Assembly (NCBI GenBank): GCA_965371855.1
Contig: CBDUZZ010000026.1
Coordinates: forward strand, 1 to 59,848
Length of the DNA stretch: 59,848 nt
Source: JAADEM01 sp965371855
GTDB taxonomy: Bacteria; Bacteroidota; Bacteroidia; Bacteroidales; Marinilabiliaceae
Reading direction: 5' to 3'
The position numbers and the translations under genes are program-made. The notes under the pieces were generated by a model that was not told the DNA's origin, ran no database searches, and saw nothing but the letters and a program-made list of their open reading frames with translations. Within the stretch, counting starts at the first letter, position 1; the number at the start of each line of letters is the position of its first letter. This document shows, in pieces, positions 1 through 7,897 of the stretch.

Positions 1-16
1 CCACATGCACACCCAT

Positions 17-192
17 CATTTAAACCGCTCAGGCAAATATAAAGCCTCCCGGCCAACCCACGCAAGGTCAGACCCTACGGGTTTTTGATGAAAAATTTAT
101 AACCCTTTGTCTGATTTTCAAGGCATAAATTTTTAATCAAAAAACCTTGCCTTCCCCCGCCGGCTTTGTTGGTGGCCTAAGCGGTTCAAATG
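17..192. repeat. MITE-like nested palindromic element
   Basis: Near-perfect terminal inverted repeats of 18 bp lie at 17-34 and 175-192 (16 of 18 positions pair). Inside them are further paired arms: 62-68 with 144-150 (7 of 7), and 80-100 with 125-146 (about 21 bp, one mismatch and one indel). The whole stretch can fold as one long imperfect hairpin, and no open reading frame explains it. This looks like a non-autonomous palindromic element or a structured intergenic repeat. No target-site duplication was recognised at the ends. Confidence 0.6.
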
Positions 193-540
193 ACTACCTA
201 TGTTTAAATAAAAAAACCTTTTTTCTTTTATCTGAAACTTTTAACTGAAAAAAGTAAACCATGTAATTTACTGGAAAATTTGTCGGCATTAGGGACACTC
301 TCAAAAGATTACATAAAGGTGCTATTGTACTAAATGCAAAGAAGATGTATAATCGTATATGCAAAAAAATCTTTGACCTTATTAAAAGATTAAAATGCAC
401 ATTAACTGATAGATAAGGCTGTCCTTTTTTTAACAAATTATAAAATGTTCTTTTGCCTTTGTATAGTCGAAGAAAAAAATATCCGTAAGAATCAGTTTTT
501 GGTGAAAAATCAACTATTTAGAATAAAGTACTAATGAAAT
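193..540. other. intergenic stretch with no recognised feature
   Basis: AT-rich sequence between the palindromic element and the first small ORF. An 80-codon reading frame on the minus strand (194-436) has low-complexity hydrophobic content and no family resemblance, so it is not called as a gene. No tRNA, terminator or clear TTG/TAnnTTTG promoter pair was recognised. Confidence 0.5.
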
Positions 541-684
541 ATGAGCAAAAATGAAAGATTAGAAATAAGGACAAAAGGGTTGGAATTAAACGTTAATCAG
601 CCATCTTGGAAAAGTGTAATAATAGTTTTGATTGTTTTAGTATTTATCTTCTTGATGAGATATGGTACAATAATTTTCAATTAA
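541..684 (+). CDS. small predicted membrane protein (47 aa)
   Basis: A 47-codon ORF starts with ATG at 541 and ends with TAA at 682-684. The first 24 residues are polar and charged; the rest is a single hydrophobic segment (about residues 26-42, rich in I, V, L and F) ending in a short tail. That is the shape of a small single-pass inner-membrane protein with a cytoplasmic N-terminus. I do not recognise a family. It is followed after 39 bases by the RHS-core gene on the same strand. Short length makes the call uncertain; the polar-then-hydrophobic layout and the absence of any competing frame support it. Confidence 0.4.
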   Translation: MSKNERLEIRTKGLELNVNQPSWKSVIIVLIVLVFIFLMRYGTIIFN

Positions 685-723
685 AAGAAAAAAGATGTTA
701 TATTTGAGAGAGTTAGAAAAATT

Positions 724-1125
724 ATGGGTTGCAGAAAACTTGCATATAGCATTGAAAACAGACCTGTTTTAAGGTGCGTCTGGAAATCCGGCGAACATCA
801 AAAAAATGGCGTAAACTGGTATGATTATGGAGCACGGTTTTATGACCCAAGTTTGGGGAGGTGGCATTGTGTTGACCCGTTGTTGCAATTTCATAGTCCT
901 TATGTTTATGCAGGAAGTAATCCAATCAGGTTTATTGACCCAAGTGGAATGTATTCTACAGAAGAATGGAAAAGAGATAATGGAATTACTGATGATGATT
1001 TAGTTACTATTTATCAGGCTCCAGAAGATGATAGTGGAGATAAATCAAAAGAGAATAATTCCCCAATGATTGATTTTCCATCTTTTAATGGGTTGAAACA
1101 AATTAGGGAGTTATTAGGATTATGA
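724..1125 (+). CDS. solo RHS-repeat-associated core domain protein
   Basis: A 133-residue protein carrying the conserved core that closes RHS/YD-repeat proteins: N-W-Y-D-Y-G-A-R-F-Y-D-P at about residues 31-42, then a G-R-W-x-x-x-D-P-L motif, an N-P-I-R-F-I-D-P-S-G-M motif, and a variable tail of about 58 residues with no recognised toxin fold. Full RHS proteins are normally over 1000 residues with long YD-repeat arrays. Here the protein begins just before the core, in the M-G-C-x-K-L-x-Y style seen in stand-alone RHS tips of Bacteroidota. It is either a short orphan tip or the 3' remnant of a larger gene. No YD repeats or secretion genes lie upstream in this window. Its stop codon overlaps the start of the HicB-like gene (ATGA). 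Confidence 0.75.
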   Translation: MGCRKLAYSIENRPVLRCVWKSGEHQKNGVNWYDYGARFYDPSLGRWHCVDPLLQFHSPYVYAGSNPIRFIDPSGMYSTEEWKRDNGITDDDLVTIYQAPEDDSGDKSKENNSPMIDFPSFNGLKQIRELLGL

Positions 1126-1364
1126 AACATATAGAATATAAGAGTTACACAGGAAGTATAGAGTACAGTAAGGAAGATGATTTACTGTATGGGAAGGTGC
1201 TTGGGATTAGGGGATTGATATCCTATGAAGGTAAAACCGGACAAGAATTAGAACTTGATTTTAGAGAGGCTATTGATAGTTATTTAGCTGATTGTAAAGA
1301 AGAAGGTACTTCACCGGAAAAACCGTTTAAAGGAACTTTTAACGTTCAACTAACTAATGGGTAA
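1122..1364 (+). CDS. truncated HicB-family antitoxin-like protein
   Basis: An 80-residue protein matching the partial RNase-H-like fold of HicB antitoxins of the long (Arc/CopG-tailed) type: Y-x-G-S-I-E-Y-S near residue 10, then Y-G-K-V-L-G-I-R-G-L-I-S-Y-E-G, then F-R-E-A-I-D-S-Y-L, then P-E-K-P-F-K-G-T-F-N-V. In that family the last motif is normally followed by a ribbon-helix-helix DNA-binding domain of about 30-40 residues. Here the frame ends five residues later, inside the start of trmB (overlap 1357-1364). No HicA toxin gene is next to it; the upstream partner is the RHS tip, overlapped by 4 bases. It is probably a broken or orphan antitoxin that kept only the toxin-facing domain. DNA autoregulation is unlikely without the missing domain. 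Confidence 0.7.
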   Translation: MKHIEYKSYTGSIEYSKEDDLLYGKVLGIRGLISYEGKTGQELELDFREAIDSYLADCKEEGTSPEKPFKGTFNVQLTNG

Positions 1365-2121
1365 GAATAAGCTGAAAAAGTTTGCCGAAATGGCTACTTA
1401 CAATCATGTCTTTCAGGCTACATTTGCCGACCTGAGCGATAAGGCCTTTCGTATGAAAGGCAGGTGGAACAAAGATTTTTTTAAAAATGATAATCCTGTT
1501 GTGCTTGAACTGGGTTGTGGCAAAGGTGAGTATTCTGTGGGGCTTGCCCGCCTTTTTCCGGAAAAGAATTTTATTGGAATAGATATTAAAGGCGCACGTA
1601 TGCACCGGGGAGCTACAGATGCAAAAAATGAAGGGCTTACTAATGTTGCATTTATCAGAACTCACATAGAGTTAATAACGTCATTTTTTGAAAAGGGTGA
1701 AGTGTCAGAGATATGGCTTACCTTTCCTGACCCACAGATGAAAAAAACACGTAAGCGTCTTACTTCAACCCGGTTTTTGAAATTATATTCTAAGATACTT
1801 GTAGACAATGGTCTTATTCATCTGAAAACAGACTCCAACTTTATGTACACCTATACTCGTGAACTACTTAAAGCAAATAACATAACTCCCGAAGTTGATG
1901 AGGTTGATCTCTATGCCTCTGGTTTCAGCGGAGAGATACTTTCCATTCAGACATTTTATGAGCGTAAATGGCTGGATCACGGAGTATCTATCAAATATCT
2001 CAGGTTCAGATTGCCGGACAACTTAGAGTTGAAAGAACCTGATATTGAAATAGACTTTGATGATTACCACAGTGCAGGGCGAGGAGTGAAGAGTCGGGAG
2101 AATGATAAATCAAGGAAATGA
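1357..2121 (+). CDS. trmB: tRNA (guanine-N7-)-methyltransferase
   Basis: A 254-residue class I SAM-dependent methyltransferase that makes m7G46 in the variable loop of tRNAs. The SAM-binding glycine motif (L-E-L-G-C-G-K-G-E-Y) is near residues 50-60, the acidic strand end (F-I-G-I-D-I-K-G) follows, and the family signature (W-L-T-F-P-D-P-Q-M-K-K) is near residues 122-132. Length fits the family. The ATG at 1357 overlaps the end of the HicB-like frame by 8 bases, so the 5' region has been replaced or captured. The alkyltransferase-like gene follows after a few bases, suggesting co-transcription. The last about 25 residues are charged and probably disordered. Confidence 0.93.
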   Translation: MGKNKLKKFAEMATYNHVFQATFADLSDKAFRMKGRWNKDFFKNDNPVVLELGCGKGEYSVGLARLFPEKNFIGIDIKGARMHRGATDAKNEGLTNVAFIRTHIELITSFFEKGEVSEIWLTFPDPQMKKTRKRLTSTRFLKLYSKILVDNGLIHLKTDSNFMYTYTRELLKANNITPEVDEVDLYASGFSGEILSIQTFYERKWLDHGVSIKYLRFRLPDNLELKEPDIEIDFDDYHSAGRGVKSRENDKSRK

Positions 2122-2127
2122 GAATTG

Positions 2128-2475
2128 ATGATACGAGTAAAACTAAATAATATTAATTTCTTTCAAAAAGTATATCAGATTGCCCGTCAGGTTCCTCATG
2201 GTAGGGTTACAACCTACGGGGCTATTGCCAGGGCCATTGGTTCAACACGTTCAGCACGGATGGTTGGTTGGGCAATGAACAAAGCATACGAACAGGAGGA
2301 GTATGTCCCGGCACACAGAGTGGTTAACCGCAAAGGCTTGTTAACAGGTAAAATTCATTTCCCGGGAGAAAACACGATGCAGGAACTTTTGGAAAACGAA
2401 GGAATAGCCGTTATTGATAACCAGATTCAGAATTTTGAAAAATACGTTTGGGAACCTCCGTTTATGGAGGAATAA
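2128..2475 (+). CDS. alkyltransferase-like (ATL) DNA-binding protein, MGMT family
   Basis: A protein of about 115 residues equivalent to the C-terminal DNA-binding domain of O6-alkylguanine-DNA alkyltransferase. The winged-helix part (Q-V-P-x-G-R-V-T-T-Y-G-A-I-A) and the Arg-finger region are present. The active-site P-C-H-R-V of true MGMT reads P-A-H-R-V-V (Ala62 counting from the ATG at 2128), so the alkyl-accepting cysteine is missing. Known ATL proteins with this change bind O6-alkylguanine and channel it to nucleotide excision repair rather than reverse it themselves. A TTG one codon upstream is possible, but the ATG is the better start. The gene lies directly after trmB and converges on the DUF5808 gene. 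Confidence 0.88.
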   Translation: MIRVKLNNINFFQKVYQIARQVPHGRVTTYGAIARAIGSTRSARMVGWAMNKAYEQEEYVPAHRVVNRKGLLTGKIHFPGENTMQELLENEGIAVIDNQIQNFEKYVWEPPFMEE

Positions 2476-2518
2476 ATGAGTTCCGTAGTAACGACATATG
2501 ATTTGTGAATTACCGTCT

Positions 2519-2737
2519 CTAAAAAAACTTTAAACTTACAGCAATAAGTATAATTAAAGATGCCAATATTAAGTAGGAAATAGGATTCCCAAAATTCAAT
2601 GTCCATCCCATCATAGGATTTCTTTTTGGAACTCTTACTCTGGGGTCTTTTTTGTTGAAATAAAAGACCCCGGCTCTCCAATTGTTTGGATCCTTGTGCC
2701 AAAAATCATATTGCCTTTCTCTTTCTGAGTCTTTCAT
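2519..2737 (-). CDS. DUF5808 small membrane protein
   Basis: A 72-residue protein. The first half holds a conserved cluster of the DUF5808 type (N-W-x-x-G-x-F-Y-F-N, then V-P-K-R-N, then G-W-T-L-N-F-x-N-P), and residues about 53-70 form one hydrophobic membrane segment. DUF5808 has no assigned function and often occurs at the end of larger membrane proteins; here it stands alone. It lies 16 bases downstream of the aquaporin gene on the same strand, so the two are probably co-transcribed. Confidence 0.7.
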   Translation of the reverse strand: MKDSERERQYDFWHKDPNNWRAGVFYFNKKDPRVRVPKRNPMMGWTLNFGNPISYLILASLIILIAVSLKFF

Positions 2738-2753
2738 CTGTTTATAATTATTG

Positions 2754-3441
2754 TCAATCTGTTTTTGATGATCCTAAATATTTATACACCACTCCGGCCA
2801 CAATGGCACCGGCTATTGGTGCTACCCAGAATAACCATAACTGACCCATTGCCCAGTCGCCCACAAATATTGCCTGGCTGGTACTTCTTGCAGGATTAAC
2901 AGATGTGTTAGTAACAGGAATGCTTATAAGATGTATTAATGTCAACCCTAATCCAATTGCCAGACCTGCGAATCCTTTTGGCGCCTTTGGATGTGTTGCA
3001 CCCAGTATGACTATCAGGAACATAAATGTCATAACAAACTCAGTAACCAAAGCGGCAGTCATGCTGTAACCATCCGGCGAATGCTCACCAAATCCGTTGG
3101 CTGCAAATCCGCCTAACTCAAATCCGGCTTTACCACTTGCTATAATATAAAGTATTGTAGCTCCTGCAATCCCGCCTAAAACCTGTGATACAATATATGG
3201 CAGTAACTCTTTACTGCTGAAACGACCTCCCATCCAAAGACCAATAGAGACTGCCGGGTTGAAGTGTCCTCCTGAGATATGTCCTACGGCATACACCATC
3301 GTTAACACAGTAATACCAAAAGCAATGGATACACCAACAAATCCGATTCCTAACTCAGGATAACCGGCTGCCAATACAGCACTTCCACATCCTCCAAGCA
3401 AACCATAAGGTTCCGATAAATTCTGCTACTAATTTTTTCAT
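2754..3441 (-). pseudogene. aqpZ: aquaporin Z with an apparent N-terminal frameshift
   Basis: Water channel of the MIP family. Both pore motifs are intact (G-H-F-N-P-A-V and S-V-N-P-A-R-S), together with the His, Thr and Arg expected at the AqpZ selectivity filter, and the C-terminal membrane helices run to the stop. The long frame starts only at L-G-G-C-G-S. The expected family start (M-K-K-L-V-A-E-F-I-G-T-L-W) is encoded just upstream from an ATG at 3441-3439, but in another frame. Between the Trp codon (3405-3403) and the Leu codon (3398-3396) there are four bases where the family has six, so two bases appear to be missing. Either the gene is freshly inactivated, or the assembly has an error, or translation restarts at a TTG at 3401. 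Helix 1 would be lost in the last case. Confidence 0.85.
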
Positions 3442-3567
3442 AATTCAGATAGTATTATTTTATTAATTTCTAACAATTTACCAAAATAAGATAGAAGATG
3501 CAAAAAGAGTGATCATTTCAAGGTACTTGTTGACAAAGTAATCTAAATGCAATTATATAGTTTGAAT

Positions 3568-4992
3568 TTATGTATTTCTGTGTGGCCCCAGCATGTTTTC
3601 AGGCTTTAGAATTTCATCCAGTTCTTCTTTAGAGAGAATACCCTCTTCAAGAACAATTTCATACACTCCCTTACCTGTTTCCAAAGCCTTTTTAGCAATA
3701 CGGGTACTGTGTTTATAGCCAATCACAGGATTCAGGGCAGTTACAATGCCAATACTTTTTTTTACCATTTCCTTACATACTTTTCTGTTGGCAGTAATAC
3801 CGTCAATACATTTTGTTCGTAAGGTATCCATGCCGCGTTTCATAAACACTATCGACTCCATGATACTGTATGCCAATACCGGTTCCATGGCGTTTAGCTG
3901 AAGCTGACCGGCCTCTGCAGCAAATGTAACTGTAAGGTCATTTCCTATCACTCTGAAACAAATTTGATTCATCACCTCGGGAATAACAGGGTTTACCTTA
4001 CCGGGCATTATGCTTGAACCCGGCTGAACAGCAGGCAGGTTTATCTCATTAAACCCTGCTCTGGGACCGGAAGAGAGAAGTCGTAAATCGTTGCTTATCT
4101 TAGAAATCTTAACGGCCATGCGTTTAAGGGCAGATGAAAATATCACATAAGAACCGGTGTCAGGAGTGGCTTCAACCAGATCGGATGCCAAAACAATAGG
4201 AAACCCTGTAATCTCACGCAAATGGTTTATACAACTCTCTGCATATCCTTCCATTGAATTTATTCCTGTTCCAATGGCTGTGGCTCCCATATTCACTTCG
4301 TTGAATAGATTTGCATTTTGAGTCAGGCGTGCAATCTCTTCTTCAATATTACTGGCAAAAGCATGAAATTCCTGACCCAGAGTCATTGGAACAGCATCCT
4401 GCAACTGTGTACGCCCCATCTTTAAAACATCAGCAAATTCATCACCTTTTTTCCTGAAAGATTCAACTAACTGTTTTACATGTTCAATCAGGTTGTTGTT
4501 CATTCTCAACAGTGCCAGCTTGATAGATGTAGGGTAAGCGTCATTGGTTGATTGTGATAAGTTGATATGATCGTTAGGTGAGCAATGTTCGTATTCACCT
4601 TTTTTATAACCCATAATCTCAAGAGCCCTGTTTGCAATCACTTCGTTAGCATTCATATTTGTTGAGGTTCCTGCACCTCCCTGAACCATATCTATTGGAA
4701 ACTGATTATCAAATTTACCATCCATCATCTCTTTACAAGCCTGTATGATGACATCTTTTTGGTTCGTGTCCAATAAGCCCAGGTCATGGTTGGCTAATGT
4801 AGCTGCCATTTTTACTGCACCCAACCCCCAAATAAACTGACGGTAATGGCTCAATTTGGCTGTTGAAATATTGAAATTATTAATAGCTCTTTGAGTCTGA
4901 ACTCCATAATATGCATCAATGGGAACTTTTAATTCCCCTATTAAATCACTCTCAGTTCTTGTTTCCATTTTTATCCATTTTTTATTTTTCAT
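3568..4992 (-). CDS. aspA: aspartate ammonia-lyase
   Basis: A protein of 474 residues (466 if the second Met at 4968 is used) of the fumarase/aspartase superfamily, which interconverts L-aspartate with fumarate and ammonia. The family signature G-S-S-I-M-P-G-K-V-N-P, containing the catalytic loop serine, is near residue 330. The aspartase-like start (D-L-I-G-E-L-x-V-P, then Y-Y-G-V-Q-T-Q-R-A) and G-G-A-G-T-S-T-N-M-N-A-N-E are all present. The internal Met just before T-R-T-E-S-D-L matches the usual start of the family, so the first eight residues may not be translated. It is a single-gene unit divergent from the aminopeptidase gene. Fumarase class II is the alternative, but the motif context favours aspartase. 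Confidence 0.92.
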   Translation of the reverse strand: MKNKKWIKMETRTESDLIGELKVPIDAYYGVQTQRAINNFNISTAKLSHYRQFIWGLGAVKMAATLANHDLGLLDTNQKDVIIQACKEMMDGKFDNQFPIDMVQGGAGTSTNMNANEVIANRALEIMGYKKGEYEHCSPNDHINLSQSTNDAYPTSIKLALLRMNNNLIEHVKQLVESFRKKGDEFADVLKMGRTQLQDAVPMTLGQEFHAFASNIEEEIARLTQNANLFNEVNMGATAIGTGINSMEGYAESCINHLREITGFPIVLASDLVEATPDTGSYVIFSSALKRMAVKISKISNDLRLLSSGPRAGFNEINLPAVQPGSSIMPGKVNPVIPEVMNQICFRVIGNDLTVTFAAEAGQLQLNAMEPVLAYSIMESIVFMKRGMDTLRTKCIDGITANRKVCKEMVKKSIGIVTALNPVIGYKHSTRIAKKALETGKGVYEIVLEEGILSKEELDEILKPENMLGPHRNT

Positions 4993-5119
4993 GAAATTTA
5001 CTCTATTTATTGGAGTTATTAAAATATTTGTTTCATGATATACTAATTTGACTTAAAAATTCATGTTCGTTTGTTGTTAAAGAGTAACTTTGGACAATAA
5101 ATATATAAGTTATCAAACC

Positions 5120-6565
5120 ATGGTTCCAAAAATCATTCACATAATAGATAAAAAAGAAGGGGGTACAAATCTTTTTGTAGTTCAGGATATAAGCGTTTTA
5201 TCCGATTTTGGGTTTTCCGGTGCTGAACTGGATTATATAAATGAAAAAAAAGAGAATAAAGAGTCATTTATTCATTTGCCGGAATTGGGAAATCAGAAAT
5301 ATGTTAGATTGTTGCCTGACCATTCTATTACAAATGATGATAAAGAGGAGTTGCGAAAAGATGGGTACACCTTGTGGAAATCTCTCAAAAAGGAAAAGTC
5401 AGAAGAGGTTACAGTATTTGACCTGGCAGGAACAAAAGAGGGTACTTTAACTTTGGTTGAAGGATTGGTTCTATCATCATACGCCTTTGGTAAATATAAG
5501 ACAGAAAAAAAAGATAATGATGTGTGCCTGAAGGAGGTGCAAATTGCTTCTTCTGCCATCACTCTTTTTGATTGTCTGGAGCTACAAAATCTTTGCGAAG
5601 CTGTATTCATTACACGTGACCTGGTAAATGAACCTGTAAACAAGCTGGATGTAAAACAATTGAGCAAAACAGTCAGAGAGCTATCCGGAAGATACCATTT
5701 TACAGTAGATATTTACAGTAAAGCAAAAATTGAATCTCTGAAAATGGGAGGGTTGCTTGCAGTGAATAGAGGTAGTCAGGATCCTCCGGCTTTTATTGTT
5801 ATGGAGTGGAAACCCGAAGGTGCAAAAAATGACTCTCCTGTTGTTATAGTAGGAAAAGGTGTTGTGTTCGATACGGGAGGAATCAATCTTAAAACTGTAC
5901 CCGGCAGCATTGATGACATGAAAGCTGATATGGGAGGTGCTGCCTCCGTTATAGGTACAATGGTTGCTTTATCATCGAATAAAGTACCTTTTCATGTAAT
6001 TGCATTAGTACCTGCTACAGATAATCGCCCCGGTTATAATGCCTATGTGCCGGGAGATATAATAACTATGTTTAACGGAAAAACAGTAGAGGTTATAAAT
6101 ACCGATGCTGAAGGGCGAATGATACTTGCTGATGCATTAAGTTATGCGGATAAGTTTAAACCTTCACTGGTGATAGACCTAGCAACTCTCACCGGTAGTG
6201 CTATGATGGCTATCGGACAGTACGGAACTGTAGTTATGGGTACAGCTTCTGACAACAGTTTTGAAGAATTAGAGAATGCAGGAGAATTTGTACACGAAAG
6301 AACCGTTCGTTTCCCATTTTGGAAAGATTATGACGAACTTATTAAATCAGAGATAGCAGATATTAAAAACCTGGGAAGCAGGGAAGCCGGTGCTATAACT
6401 GCCGGAAAATTTCTAAGTCATTTTACCAACCGCCCATGGATACATATGGATATTGCAGGACCGGCTTTTGTGAGTAAAGAGTATAATTACCGGGGTAACG
6501 GTGGTACAGGTGTAGGCGTGCGTCTTTTGTATGAATTCTTTCGTCAAAAAACAAAAACATTATAA
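5120..6565 (+). CDS. leucyl aminopeptidase family protein (peptidase M17)
   Basis: Cytosolic two-metal aminopeptidase that removes N-terminal residues from peptides. The C-terminal catalytic domain has the metal- and substrate-binding stretch G-K-G-V-V-F-D-T-G-G-I-N-L-K, the M-K-A-D-M-G-G-A-A motif, and the hallmark N-T-D-A-E-G-R with A-T-L-T-G close behind. The N-terminal third is the less conserved macro-like domain. I place the start at the ATG at 5120: a TTG at 5090 would add ten residues, but it overlaps a TAACTTTG box (5085-5092) that resembles a Bacteroidota -7 element, so transcription would begin downstream of it. pdxA follows after 40 bases and is probably co-transcribed. Confidence 0.88.
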   Translation: MVPKIIHIIDKKEGGTNLFVVQDISVLSDFGFSGAELDYINEKKENKESFIHLPELGNQKYVRLLPDHSITNDDKEELRKDGYTLWKSLKKEKSEEVTVFDLAGTKEGTLTLVEGLVLSSYAFGKYKTEKKDNDVCLKEVQIASSAITLFDCLELQNLCEAVFITRDLVNEPVNKLDVKQLSKTVRELSGRYHFTVDIYSKAKIESLKMGGLLAVNRGSQDPPAFIVMEWKPEGAKNDSPVVIVGKGVVFDTGGINLKTVPGSIDDMKADMGGAASVIGTMVALSSNKVPFHVIALVPATDNRPGYNAYVPGDIITMFNGKTVEVINTDAEGRMILADALSYADKFKPSLVIDLATLTGSAMMAIGQYGTVVMGTASDNSFEELENAGEFVHERTVRFPFWKDYDELIKSEIADIKNLGSREAGAITAGKFLSHFTNRPWIHMDIAGPAFVSKEYNYRGNGGTGVGVRLLYEFFRQKTKTL

Positions 6566-6605
6566 ACTTTAACTATTTTTACTTGATTTTTCAATTGTAT
6601 AAGAA

Positions 6606-7670
6606 ATGAATAACAATAAAATAAAAGTAGGTATTACTCAGGGCGACATTAACGGCATAGGTTACGAAATTATTTTTAAAGCCCTTGCGGATAGTCGCTT
6701 GTTAGAATCTTTCACTCCGGTAATTTATGGCTCATCGAAGGTGGCAGCATATCACCGTAAAGCACTGAATATTGACAATTTCAGTTTAAACAGTATACGA
6801 ACTGCAGATGAGGCACATCCCAAAAGGGTTAATATTATTAACTGTTTAGGTGATGAAGTACGAGTTGAACTGGGTAAAAGCACTACAATTGCCGGTGATG
6901 CTGCTTTTAAAGCATTAGAGCGAGCTGTTGAAGATATTAAAAGCGGAGCAATAGATGTTCTTGTTACTGCCCCTATAAATAAAAAGAATATTCAATCTGA
7001 GAAATTTAATTTCCCTGGACATACCGAATATCTTGCACAACAAGCCGAATCAGATGAGGTTTTAATGCTAATGGTTAGTGATTATCTGAAAGTAGGGGTT
7101 GTCACGGGTCATGTGCCATTGAAGGATGTTTCACAGGGTATTACTATTGATAATATCTATGACAAGTTGCGTATTCTGGATTCTACATTGCGAATAGATT
7201 TTACAATCCGAAAACCACGCATTGCTGTTTTGGGTCTCAACCCGCATGCCGGTGATCAGGGTATTCTCGGCACGGAAGAGGAGGATATTATAATACCTGC
7301 CATAAATAAAGCCAAAGAGGAAGGCATTATGGCACTCGGGCCTTATGCAGCCGATGGACTGTTTGGTAGCAATCAGTTGAAAAACTTTGATGCTATTTTG
7401 GCCATGTATCACGATCAGGGTCTGGCTCCTTTTAAAACCCTTATGTTTACTAACGGTGTGAATTATACCGCCGGGTTGCCGTTCATCAGAACCTCTCCTG
7501 ATCATGGAACTGCTTATGATATAGCAGGCCAAAACAAAGCTGATAAGGACTCTTTCTTAAATGCAATTTATCTTGCTGTTGATACCTATAAAAACAGGAA
7601 AGAGAATCAGAACCTGGCTAAAAATCCGTTGAAAAGTTACGATAAAAATGATCTTGAATATAAAGAGTAG
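6606..7670 (+). CDS. pdxA: 4-hydroxythreonine-4-phosphate dehydrogenase
   Basis: A 354-residue enzyme of pyridoxal 5'-phosphate biosynthesis (DXP-dependent route): NAD-dependent oxidation of 4-phosphohydroxy-L-threonine. Motifs typical of PdxA are visible: G-I-T-Q-G-D-I-N-G-I-G-Y-E near the start, V-T-A-P-I-N-K near residue 120, the metal-binding F-P-G-H-T-E-Y, G-L-N-P-H-A-G-D in the middle, A-M-Y-H-D-Q-G-L-A-P-F-K, and R-T-S-P-D-H-G-T-A near residue 298. Length is normal. It is convergent with lpxA, from which it is separated by a palindromic repeat. Confidence 0.95.
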   Translation: MNNNKIKVGITQGDINGIGYEIIFKALADSRLLESFTPVIYGSSKVAAYHRKALNIDNFSLNSIRTADEAHPKRVNIINCLGDEVRVELGKSTTIAGDAAFKALERAVEDIKSGAIDVLVTAPINKKNIQSEKFNFPGHTEYLAQQAESDEVLMLMVSDYLKVGVVTGHVPLKDVSQGITIDNIYDKLRILDSTLRIDFTIRKPRIAVLGLNPHAGDQGILGTEEEDIIIPAINKAKEEGIMALGPYAADGLFGSNQLKNFDAILAMYHDQGLAPFKTLMFTNGVNYTAGLPFIRTSPDHGTAYDIAGQNKADKDSFLNAIYLAVDTYKNRKENQNLAKNPLKSYDKNDLEYKE

Positions 7671-7699
7671 AAGGTGAATTGTTTTCTGAGAACTTTTGA

Positions 7700-7861
7700 C
7701 CTGTCTGTCGTCCAATGTCAATTAGTTAAGAAATCTAATCGTCATTGCGAGGAGGAACGACGAAGCAATCTCTTGAATTACAGATTGCTTCACTATCGTT
7801 CGCAATGACGCTTTTTTTGCATAAGCCTTAACTTATTGACATTAGTCTGACGTCAGTCAGG
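7700..7861. repeat. composite palindromic (REP/MITE-like) element
   Basis: Nested inverted repeats between the convergent pdxA and lpxA genes. The inner part (7740-7810) opens with CGTCATTGCGA and closes with its complement, with GAAGCAATCT / AGATTGCTTC arms inside. This is the style of the CGTCATTGCGAGG...GCAATGACG palindrome scattered through many genomes. Outside it, a 17-bp arm at 7714-7730 pairs with 7827-7843 (16 of 17), and the outermost 7700-7712 pairs with 7849-7861 (11 of 13). The whole stretch can form one long cruciform or hairpin. It may also end both converging transcripts. Confidence 0.75.
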
Positions 7862-7897
7862 CTTGAAGAACTTTACAAACTTTTCACTGAAAAGCTT

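Noticed and set aside
194..436. 80-codon hydrophobic frame on the minus strand
   Set aside because: AT-rich low-complexity content, no family resemblance and no supporting neighbour; most likely a chance frame.
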